NCBI GenBank assembly: GCA_013397695.1
Contig: VYZI01000134.1
Location: 1,408,282-1,472,281, forward strand
Origin: Centropus unirufus
Lineage: Eukaryota > Chordata > Aves > Cuculiformes > Centropidae
Length of the DNA: 64,000 bases
Direction: 5' to 3'
Both the position numbers and the translations under genes were made by a program. This document shows, in pieces, positions 38,213 to 47,925 of this stretch (the stretch's first letter is position 1; every line of letters begins with the position of its first letter). The notes under the pieces are model-generated. The model was not told where the DNA came from. It ran no database searches and was given only the letters and a program-made list of their open reading frames with translations.

Positions 38213-38665
38213 CTAGTCATAGAAGTTGATCAGGTTAGTCAAGTAGGTCCTGCCTTTCATAGGCTCGTGCTGACTGGGCCTGATCACCTGGTCGTCCTGT
38301 ACGTGCTGTGTGATGGTAATCAGGATGACCTGCTCCATAATCCTCCCTGGCACTGAGGTCAGGCAGATAGACCTGTAGTTCCCTGGATCCCACCTCTGGC
38401 TTTTTTTGCTGATGTGTGTCATGTTTGCTAACCTCCAGTCAACTGAGGCCTCCCTAGTTAGCCAGGACTCCTAATAAATGATGGAAAGTGGCTTGGTTGG
38501 CATTTCCGCCAGCTCCCTCAGTATCCTCATAGACTTGTGTGTGTCTAAGTGGTGTAGCAGGTTCCTAACCATTTCCTTTTGGCTTACAGGGGCTTCATTC
38601 TGCTCCCCATCCCTGTTTTCATGCTCATGGGGGCTGGGTACCCGGACAACAACTGGTGTTACCAT
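38213..38665 (-). pseudogene. CR1 ORF2 reverse-transcriptase fragment (broken)
   Basis: Two pieces lie in the same minus-strand frame. The upstream piece (38665-38471) contains VRNLLHHLDTHKSM and ELAEMPTKPLSIIY, the N-terminal part of the non-LTR RT domain. The downstream piece (38422-38213) contains RWDPGNYRSICLTSVPGRIM, EQVILITITQHVQDDQVIR and SQHEPMKGRTYLTNLI, the classic RT fingers region. A TAG replaces what is normally a Gln codon right after SIIY. The usual GPDGIHP-like segment between HKSM and LREL is missing as an in-frame deletion. It is not functional. Confidence 0.88.
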
Positions 38666-41230
38666 GATGTAAGGGAATGAAGATTTTTCAGGTTTTTCTT
38701 ATATTGTCTGGAGGGAAAAAAAAGTATAAGCACTTATGATAAGTGTGAGTACTTTTGATAAGTGTAAGTACTTCCTTTGACAAGTATTTATGTCAACACA
38801 CACCAGTGAAGCATCCCACATTCTTCTACTCAAAATCAGTAACAATAGGCCAAATAAGAGATCTGGATGGTTTCATTTATTTCAGGTATTTTTTATTTCT
38901 TTGTGTGGGATTTGGGGGGTTCCTGAAGATGACAGTGTCATGAAAATGTAAAGAGATATTTTCAAATAAATGGTCAGTTATAGAGTTGCTAAGAATAATT
39001 ACCATCTAGTATTGAACAAGTTACAAATGAGAGGAATCCTCAATTAAGTAATATGCATTTAAAAATTTGTTTTCATTTGCTTTTAATTTGTTTGAAGCAA
39101 AAACAGATGAAACAGAATTAAATTTCTCTTGCTACAAAGCATCACTCACACTATGGCAGGTCACCACAGGCCATTTGTATCTGTCCTGTCTTTAATGGCC
39201 ATGGCTTCTTGGTATAGAGGATGGGGATTCTGCTTCCTTCTGTTTTAGGTTAAGTTTATCCTGTTGTTCACCCATATTCATTAGACTACATATTTGTAAT
39301 CTATTAGAAATTAAAGGCTGATAATGAATTTGTCTTTCACAGAAGGGCTGGGACCAGAAATGGAACGGTGCAATGTTTCCCATTTAGGCTGTCAAGTCTG
39401 AAGGTATGAGCTGGGGTTCAGCTATGCAAAATACAGCAAGGGAAGGATATGTAGGAGAAAAATACTGACTATAGAAGCTGCCTGTGCTGTAATAAAAAGG
39501 TGACAGTCTGGGGTTGTTATGTAGCTAAGCACAGCCACTCAGAAACTACTCCCCAGATCAACTTGAGAGGCACATTCTCAACCTGTGGCAAAACCCAATA
39601 TAAGCCTTGCAGCTGCTTGTAACACGGTACCAAGGAACCACAGGGAATGGTGCACCAGTAGCCTGAGTCTGAGACAGATGCAGAAGTTCTGTCCTGGAGA
39701 AATGGATATATTGTTTGATCCACGTTAAAATGTATTTGTCAAGTAAAAATATAATTTCAGTATACGGAAGAATTTTTAATAGTAATGTAAATGGATTGTA
39801 TGAAAAAAAAAGCCTTGTATTTATGGCTATGTTTTGAAAAATGTATCAGTGCCAGCTACAAACATTTTTGAAGTAAGTTTTCTGTATTATAAATACTTCA
39901 AGCAATATCAAATTGGTAGATAATAAAACCTAGGAAAGGCATATCCTATACAATAATTCGGGGTCAGCTTTATCCCTCCTGCCTTGTCCTTTCTGGATGC
40001 AGCTGTGAGGAGAAGGGCTTTGTGTGGAGAACCAGAAACAGTGGGGGTTTCAGTGTGACCCACCTTCACAAAGCTCCTTGCAGTTTGCACAGAAGTCTTC
40101 AGCCTCTTCCACTACCTCCGTGCACTCCAGAAGTTTAGAGAAGAGTGGAAAAGGAGTGCTTCTTTTCTTTTTACCTGTGCCTCTCAAAGACAACACAAAA
40201 AGAGGAGACTTTTATAATTCCTAGGCATGCAGGCCCGCAGGACTCTCGTAACAAAATCTAATGCACAACAGGTTTCTGTAACCAGCTACCTCCAGCCAGG
40301 AGGCAAATATTACATGCTTCAGTGCATTGAATGCATGCAAACTATGTACTGCAGGTGAAGTTGATAGTTTCCGACTAGATCAGTGCATAAACTTCATACC
40401 AGGTCAGTCCAGCTGCCTAGGTGGAAATGGTCACTGTTGCACTGTACAAATTCTGCTGCCATTGTGTGTGCTGGGAAGTGAAAGAAAGTGAAACAAAAGT
40501 CATAGGAACAGAATGAAACCGTTTTTTCCTGCACTCTTGCAACTTGTTCCTCTTATGTTTCTGTTTGATCTAAACTGAGAGATGGACAAAGTCCATTTCA
40601 GCATTATCAAGCTAAAATCAAATCTCAGCTGAGATTAATTTGCTTGAATAATGAAAGCTATTTTCAAATGTGTCATTCTATGTATTTTCTAAAGTAAATT
40701 CTAAACTCTCTATTTTTCTGGAGCGGCACCTCTGACACTCTTGGCTATGTTTTGTGCTTTGAACTTCAAACTAGTGACCAGCTGAAAATGGGTCTAGAGC
40801 TCCCTGACTGCTGCAGAAGCAACTGGGGGCAGGTATTTAGGATTGAGAATTATTTAGTCTGACAAGAAATCAGGAGGATGTTTTCAGCACCATAAATCAA
40901 ACTCACACCCAGAGGCAGACGGAGGGATCTGGAGCATGGTTTTTCATGTCCCAGCCCTGACAAGCAGAGGTGCCACAGCTGATGACTGACTTTCCACCAG
41001 TCTCAGATATTGCCATCATCTGGAACCAAGCGACACTGATTTTCCCAGACCTCTTTACAATCAAGCAGGGCAATAAAAATTAAATTAAAAAAGAAACGGC
41101 AATTTCTACAACAAAAAAGGTTTCCCAAAGCATGCCAGCTGGAAGGATGCTGGGCCAGACCATCCTCGCCCTGGCAATAATAAGGAAGGCTTGCTAGGGC
41201 AAGACGGTGATGTTTCCATCTGCAAACTGG
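38666..41230. other. Intergenic, no gene seen
   Basis: No coding exon is recognised. A short imperfect tandem array lies at 38726-38785. The rest is single-copy AT-rich sequence up to the CpG island. Confidence 0.55.
38726..38785. repeat. Short tandem array of about 20-bp units with a hairpin
   Basis: Units of the type 'gataagtgtRagtactt' recur at about 38738, 38757 and, more diverged, 38778. The first is preceded by CACTTAT so that 38731-38745 forms a 7-bp perfect hairpin with one central base. It lies just outside the 5' end of the CR1 at 37-38.7 kb. Confidence 0.5.
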
Positions 41231-41699
41231 CTTGAAAAAAACCCTGATAAAAACAAGACTTTTTTTTTTAGGTGGTTGGAGTGCACAATCTGGAGCACAA
41301 AAAAATGAGGGCACCCTGCAAGCTCCAAGTGCAGCCCTTCACAAGGCTGCGGAGCAGAGGTGGTGTGGCAGGTGGGCGGCTTTTGGCAGGGGGACAGGGC
41401 AGTGGTATCTTTTTTTTTCCATGCCATGGGGCAGGATTCTGGCTGTTAAGAAACAACCAACCCTGCCAAGTCATCGCGGGATGGGGGCCAGGCTGCACCT
41501 GAATTTCAAGGGTGAGGATGGAAAAAGGGCCAGTTCGGGGTGGGGAGTGTTAAAATACTACTTAAAAAGAAAAAAAAAAAGAAAAAAAAAAGAAATTATC
41601 CCCGTCGAGGACAGGGGCGGGAGGTTTTTCCCCCCTCAAGAGCTTCAGATTTTCTTCCCTCCGCCTCCCAGGCAGCTCCCATCCCCGAGGGGAGGCGGG

Positions 41700-41985
41700 C
41701 GGCCGCCGCACCTGCCGCCCTCTGCCCGGGGAGGAGCCGCAGCGGCACGGAGCAGGTGGGCGCAAAAGGGGCGCAAAAGGGGCGCAAAAGGGGCGCAGTG
41801 CTGCGGGGCTCAGGGAAGGAGGGTGCGCGGTGCCTCCCGGGCAGCCGGAGGCGCGAGGGTGGAGAGGGAGGGATCGGGAGGCTGGAGCTTCCCCAGGCGC
41901 CGCGGGGGCCGGGACCAACTCCTCGGACAAAGTTGCGGATGCGGCTCCTGCCCGACCCCGCGCAGCCGCCCCCCGGCGGGACAGG
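41700..41985 (+). other. WIPF3: Putative WIPF3 non-coding exon 1
   Basis: The CpG island contains a plausible splice donor at 41985/41986 (ACAGG|GTGAGG). A transcript starting in the island and spliced from here to 56378 would give a 5' UTR followed by the coding exon. The start is not determined; only the donor has sequence support, and other GT sites exist. Confidence 0.3.
41758..41797. repeat. 11-bp tandem triplication in CpG island
   Basis: Three perfect copies of CGCAAAAGGGG (41761-41771, 41772-41782, 41783-41793) are followed by a partial fourth. The unit combines a CpG with an A4 run. Confidence 0.95.
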
Positions 41986-41994
41986 GTGAGGGGG

Positions 41995-42710
41995 TCCCCA
42001 CGCCCTTGGGATGCGGCCGCTCCCCGCGGTGGGGGGGGGGAGAAGGAGGGCGAGGAATGAGGGGGGTCACCAAGCCTTTAGGATGCGATGGCCGCGGTGC
42101 AGGGAGCCAGGGAGGGCGCGGGGGTGACGAGGATGCCCAAGCCTTTGGGATGCAGTCACTCATAGCAGTGGAGGGTGCGGGGGTGCCCAAGCCTTTGGGA
42201 TGCGGTTCCTCACAGCGGGGGTGAGGGGGCCAGGGAGGGCACAGGAGTCAGAGGGGTGGCCCAGCCTTTGGAATGAGGTTATTCACAGCGGTGCAGGGGG
42301 CTAGGGAGGGTGCGGAGGGTCCCTAAGCCTTTGGGATGCGGTTACAGCGGGGGTAAAGGGGGTCCCCAAGACTTTGGGATGCGGTTACTCACAGTGGGAG
42401 TGAAGGGGGCTCTCCAAGCCTTTGGGATGAGGTTACTCACAGCGGGAATGAAGGGGATCCCCAAGTCCTTGGGATGCAGATACAGCGGGGCTGAAGGGGG
42501 TCCCCAAGACTTTGGGATGCGGTTACTCACAGAAGGGGTGAAGGGGGTCCCCAAGCCCTTGGGATGCGGTTACTGATAGCAGTGGAGGGCAGCAGTGAGG
42601 GCAGGGGGGTATGGAGGGTCCCCAATCCTTTGGGATGCAGTTACTTACAGTGGGGGTGAGAGCAAACCCTTGAGATGAGGTTCCTCACTGCAGTAGAGGG
42701 AGCAGGGCTT
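41995..42710. repeat. Decayed GC-rich minisatellite, about 13 units of 43-73 bp
   Basis: Each unit carries a core of the form CCCCAAGCCTTTGGGATG, then GCGGTTACTCACAGCGGGGG, then TGAAG. The basic length is about 47 bp and some units have insertions such as 'gccagggagggcgcgg'. Cores are seen near 42004, 42069, 42136, 42187, 42260, 42326, 42366, 42414, 42462, 42490, 42550, 42628 and 42665. Unit length is not a multiple of three, so the repetitive open frame at 42310-42576 is incidental. The + strand is G-rich throughout. The first units keep most CpGs and later ones lose them. Confidence 0.93.
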
Positions 42711-44470
42711 TGTATTAGGTACAGGGTTTGTGTGGTGCTGCTTTTCTGCTTTTCCAAGTAATGGAAAATGGACTTTTCAGGAGTAGGGGAAGAAGTTTTC
42801 TCTTAGTTTTTGTCATGGAAATAATTGTGCCAGAGTAAGTCATTTGGGAAAAGGGGAGCTGAGTAGCAGTCAAAGCTACTGTGTATGGAATGCTTATGTA
42901 TCTATTGAGGGGGGAGAGGGTGCTGGAGAGAAGCTTTAAAGCTTTATTTTTTGGTAATAATTAACACGGGTAAAAATGCGACTAAAATGTTGTCGCTTCT
43001 GTGTCAGCCTGGTTGCACTAATACAGAGCTACAGTGAAATTGTTGATAGATGATAAGGGGAGGAAGGAGTCTGTTATTATTCTTAGGATATCCTTGGAGT
43101 TTGCCGAGGTGGAGCAGCAGTGGGTTGTGTGACAACCCATGTCCCTGCCCGCGCAGGGAGGAGTGGAGGAAGGGTGTGTTGGTGGTGTTCAAGAAGTTCA
43201 GCAGTTTGTTCCACTGAAAGTGGAATATTACAAAGCGAGATGTCTGAAAGGTAGCAAAATAAATTTGATATAGGAGAGAAAACACTGAGATATAAAATAA
43301 AGGTTGATGATTTCAACATAGAACGGCCTTGGGACAGTCTGAATTTATGAGCTAAATTTTGCAAGTACTTCTGCTGATTCCAATTCTGAAATATTGCTAA
43401 AAATGTGGTAACCTGTTATGGCATATGCTGTGTGAGTAGAATTGTTGAACTGCTTCCTGATACAATCAGTATTTTCAGTTTCTTCATGTATATACCCAGC
43501 ACAAACTCCTGTTTGTTTAACAGTGCATGTTTGCATAATCATTGTTAAAAATCTTCAGCTTGTATCCTCTGTACTGGAAGATGACACCTGGAAGGTGAAT
43601 ACTTTATTCTGTGCTGGCAGTCCAAGCTGGGACACTGGTTGGGGGTGTGTGTGCGTGAGGATGGTTCCTGTTCACTTCATGGACCTGTGACCCAAAACAG
43701 TGTCCCAGCTGGAATGTGCAGGCACTGCTGCCACCCACGGATCATTAAGGGATGTTGCCTAACAGGACTTGGGAAGAGTGGGTCTGCTCTGCCATCAGTT
43801 ACCAGCTCCCCTGTACAAGGCAACATACAAGAAGCTCAGTGTGAGACCCTTAGGATACCGTAAGTGTGTTTTGTTTCACCGATGGATGCTTTGGATGTCT
43901 TGCTGTAGATGATGACAACAAAATGTGGGTTAGACTCATAACTAGAAAGGAATTATGTGGGAATTGATTCTTCTCCTGTAGAAGACTCTGGAAAGGAGTG
44001 GGACTTCACAGTTGACACGCAACCCCTCCTGATGTTATGGTGATCTTGTTATTAACAATTTTTAAGTATTGTCTACAACATCCTATTAAGACTGAGGGTC
44101 CAGGAGACTAAGTGGCATACAAAATTACACAAAAGTCTGGGTGCCCATACCAGCTTGCATACATAAGCATGAAACTTGATTTAAAAAAAAACCAAACAAG
44201 GATATACATTTTATGAAGACAGGTAAATGGTTTGATGGTTTGTATAGAGACTCTGGTTTCTTAGGGGTATGTGCAATGCTATGTTCAGAACATTGATATC
44301 TTGTATCTATTCCTGAAAATGGTTGAGATGCTCTTGAGAGTCTGATTCTGGTTGTGCCCGGCTGGAAAGTGCAACATATGACTGTATTTATCAAACCCAC
44401 CAGTAAGAGACAAAGTAACTCCCTTGTATTTTTTTTTTCCCTCTCCATCAGCTCCCCAAAAAGGAAATAT

Positions 44471-44498
44471 AAATAAAGATGCTGTAAGATCTTTATTT
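44471..44498. repeat. 10-bp perfect hairpin with AATAAA on both strands
   Basis: The stem AAATAAAGAT (44471-44480) pairs with ATCTTTATTT (44489-44498) around an 8-base loop. Because each arm carries AATAAA on one strand, the element offers a poly(A) hexamer in both directions. No transcript ending here is evident. Confidence 0.6.
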
Positions 44499-47400
44499 GT
44501 GTTACTGCACTGCATCAGGGAGAGCCATGCTAGGGTTGTGTATATAATGGCTACTAAATATGAATTTGCAGAGAGTATATGGTAAATCAAACCATAGCAG
44601 TGTTTCATCTCGGGAATCTTACCATAAAAGTCAGCAGAGTTTGTTGAGTAACTTAACAGAGCATAGTATAGATGATAATAGATGCTCTTTATACTTAAAA
44701 AGAATATTTATTTTTTTTGCTGATGAGGTCAGTATTTTTGGAAATTCACTGTCCTCTGAAAAGACGACCTTGATGTGAAAACAATATCTTAGCCATAATA
44801 AACAGAAAAATACTTGTGCATTTTACGAGTTAGATGTTAAAAGCTTCAGAGTTGAATAGCATGATTTACTCTTTTATGTCTAAAATAAAAACTAACTTAG
44901 TTTCATTTTAATGTTTTTAACATGATTTTTCAGAAGTATCTGATCCTACAGAAGCTTTCCATTTCTGTTCTCAGTGACTAGGACAAGTTTAGTTCCATTA
45001 TCAAAAGTAGGTGAGAGTGGACTAGCTCAGTTCGGCTCTTACCCTTGACTTCCCTAAGTTACTTATCCTGAATGTGTGTGAGCATCTTTTGCATTATTAT
45101 GTGCATATTTTATTAAACCTTGAAATGAATGGCATAAATGAGATCACAGATGAAAAGCTGATGCAGATGATTGCTTTGGGAAAATTATACTAGGTTCCAT
45201 TGTGCCAGAATAAAGATTCCTAGCTTCTTCAGAGTATAAGTAAAATTATTATCTAAATAAGCATAATAACCAACTATAATATCCCATAAATTCTTTTTAT
45301 CTACAAGTCGTCACCTTACATGGAGTTATTGGTGACTGCTATGTAGATTTGAGGTATAGCTTTCTGGAATGCCTTTACCACTAATCTTACAGATCTTCCT
45401 CAATTTGTCCGTGCTCTTATATAAAGTGGTTTCTCTCTTGAAAAGACTGAAACTTTCTGAAATTGACTTATAATAGCAAAATCTTAATGGGACTTCATAG
45501 TTGCTTTTTCATCTGTGATCATTCTGTGTCACGGTTGTCCAGGGGTTTTATAGCCAGGATGAACAGTGATGTAAATAGTGCTATATTTGCAAACAAAAAA
45601 AATGTCCTTGGGGCTTCCAAATCAGAGAGAAAGAGAGTATTTTTTGAAGAAAATTTTGTTTTTCTTAATATGCCTGCCTTAATTTGACTTCTGAGTATAA
45701 TTGAGTGGACTCATTTGGTAATGTGAGCATGACAGCTGTAGAGCTGCCTTTGGATTGATTGGAGCATACATGAAATGACTAAAGAGTTTCCACCAAGTGT
45801 GAGAAGTGTGTTTTCATGCCTTGGTAATTGAGACAACAGCTGAAATGTATTTCCTTTAGACTACCAGAAATACCCCTCTCTCAAATCAGATCATGTGTGG
45901 GGAGCTTGATGCTTCTTTACGTTGACCCTGTGTCATCTTCCACCACTGCTATGAATAGATATATTACCCTCTGTGATGAGAATGGTAACATTTTGTAGTC
46001 AGCTCAGGCAGAGGAGAGTAATAAATCAGCTATGCTACAGCTACAGTGGAACTAAAAATACCATGAGGAAATCGTAGGAAAACTGGACCAAAGGTACCTA
46101 CAAGACAAAGTTCATTAAACATAAGAAACGAAGACTCAGAATGAAAGCACTTGCTCAGTCTTCACAATGGTCTTAGAAATGTCTAAGAAAAGTACTCCTG
46201 TGTCTCCTTTGCAGCTTGTGCGTAATGGATATGCTACATCTTTCATTTACACTGTTGGCAATTGCAATGTCTGCCTTGATAAACTAAAGCAATGGCTAGA
46301 AATTCCAGTGCTTCTGTTTGATTCATCAGATGGGAGTAAAATACTTCCCTCCAGATGACCAAAGTGAATGAATGTGTTTAGAGATAGAAACCCCTTTGTG
46401 TTGGTCCCTTTCACAACCTGCGTATATAGGTCTGTAAATTATTGTTGTACCCTCCAACTTTCTGTAGTTGCTATATCATGTTTTACTCTTTTCATCACAC
46501 ATAACAAAAAGAGGGAAAAAGAGGAGAGCAGATCATGGTACTGGATCACAAGGGACGTCTTGGGATCTTTTGTTCCTCCTTCATATCTTCTGTTTGAAAG
46601 GTATTATGTTATTGCTTTCCTAACTGTCACAGTTTAATGCAGTGAAAAATGCACATACCAGCACCCTGATTGCATACAAAGTAGTTCTGGCAAGCTTTGG
46701 GCTTCTGTCCAAGCTAGTTATGCTTCTGTTAGATGTTCAGAAGAAAAGAAATAACATTGATCTGTACAAAATCTATAGGTCTGCTATGTTAGTAGACGTA
46801 TAAAGAGAACAGTAGAAAAAGCAAGCCAGGCTTACATATCAGGAAAATGGAGCAGTCTTTATTTTCAGAGGGAAGGTTTGCTCCTCTTGGGGATGCATGA
46901 ATCACTGCAAAAATATCTGTCAAGTTCTGCCTAGGATTTGGACAGAAAGTTGCTTCACTTGATGAGTTGTGTGAGTGCAGAAAGCTTAACAGACATTAGT
47001 GATGGTACTTGTGTTACAGCAGCTTGTTTTCAGAATTCAACCCTAAAGAACTGAGGTAACTTCTACTGAAAACAAAGGAAAATCTAGCATAAAAATTAAG
47101 AAGAGTTGGATTAGTCCCTAAATTAGTAAATTGACAGAGGGGGTGGAGAAGATCTCTGCAGTGCACTGTGTGAGTGACTGATGTGGGGCCTAACAGGGCA
47201 TTTAATGCAGAATGAAAGCCTTTTTTTAGCCTTGGAATGACTAAGTAGCACGGAAATTAAGCAAAAGCGGATTGTACAAAATATTCTTGGATCAAGTGAT
47301 CATGAGTTTACATTGACTTAGCAGCAGGATAAATGCTGCAGAGCCATGTAGGGATACCTGAGCTTGCTCTGAACAAGCTGTACCAGGAGCTGCAAAGGCT

Positions 47401-47879
47401 AAAATAGATACAGAATGCGTGTACTGTAGTTACTTAGCTGATTCCTTCTGCTCAGATTATATTACCTGGTTGTTTTTCTCAAAAATTTCACTTTTGTATC
47501 TAGTCTGTAAGATGTAGTCATGTAAGACTTTGTACGGTGGCACTAATACTTAAGAGCTCTAGTCAGAATATATCTCATTATACCTCCTAGAATCACATTT
47601 CCTTTTTTTTTTCAGAGCCACATCAACCTAGTTCTGTATTTCATTTGTTTTTCTCAGTACTGACAACCTGTGCTGAACCTGTAGCATCATCATGCAGAGT
47701 TATTTCCTTTTGCATCATGCGTGGTGTTTCTTTCCCCAGGGCAGACAATTCTACCTTTTAAATTAATTGTCTCTATTTGTTTTACCTTGTGTCAGCAACA
47801 GGAAACAGGCAAGGTGAATGCTGAACCGAGCCAAGACAAAGAGGAAAGTGGAGAGGGGAATGGAGAGACAAGTAAACCA

Positions 47880-47925
47880 CTAAAAAAAAAAAAAAAACGA
47901 AAAAAAAAAAACAAACCCCAAACAT
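47880..47925. repeat. Poly-A tract
   Basis: Two long A runs separated by CG, then ACAAACCCC. No SINE or LINE body is recognised upstream, so it is listed as simple repeat only. Confidence 0.85.

Larger units (their letters stand above)
37031..38665 (-). mobile_element. CR1 LINE with reverse-transcriptase remnant, antisense, interrupted by gap
   Basis: Read on the minus strand, the element runs from ORF2 reverse-transcriptase sequence (38665 downward) to its 3' end at about 37031. The 3' part reads 'gtccctaagtgccacatttacac' and 'aatacctccagggatggtg' on the + strand, both familiar from avian CR1 ends. The tail signal 'agaatagaatcctttaggttg' lies at 37031-37051. An assembly gap (37350-37959) removes the middle. 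The element is 5'-truncated near 38665, where similarity stops. It is dead: the reading frame has a nonsense codon and a small deletion. Confidence 0.92.
41600..42060 (+). promoter_or_regulatory. WIPF3: CpG island, probable WIPF3 promoter
   Basis: CpG density and GC content rise abruptly at about 41600 after a poly-A/purine run (41565-41592) and decline after about 42060. A GC box (GGGGCGGGAG) lies at 41614-41623 and no TATA box is seen, which fits a TATA-less CpG-island promoter. The only gene downstream on the + strand is WIPF3 (coding exon at 56433), with no other promoter-like sequence between, so this island is the best candidate for its start. The long open frames here (for example 41232-42224) are GC-driven and should not be read as proteins. 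Confidence 0.6.

Noticed and set aside
41232..42224. 330-codon open frame and several overlapping long frames across the CpG island
   Set aside because: They are open on both strands at once because GC-rich DNA has few stops. The sequence is low-complexity Arg/Gly/Pro and runs from a poly-A tract into a minisatellite.
42310..42576. Repetitive 88-codon frame (PKPLGCGY / FGMRLLT repeats)
   Set aside because: It is a translation of the minisatellite. Unit length is not a multiple of three, so the peptide motif switches frame between units.
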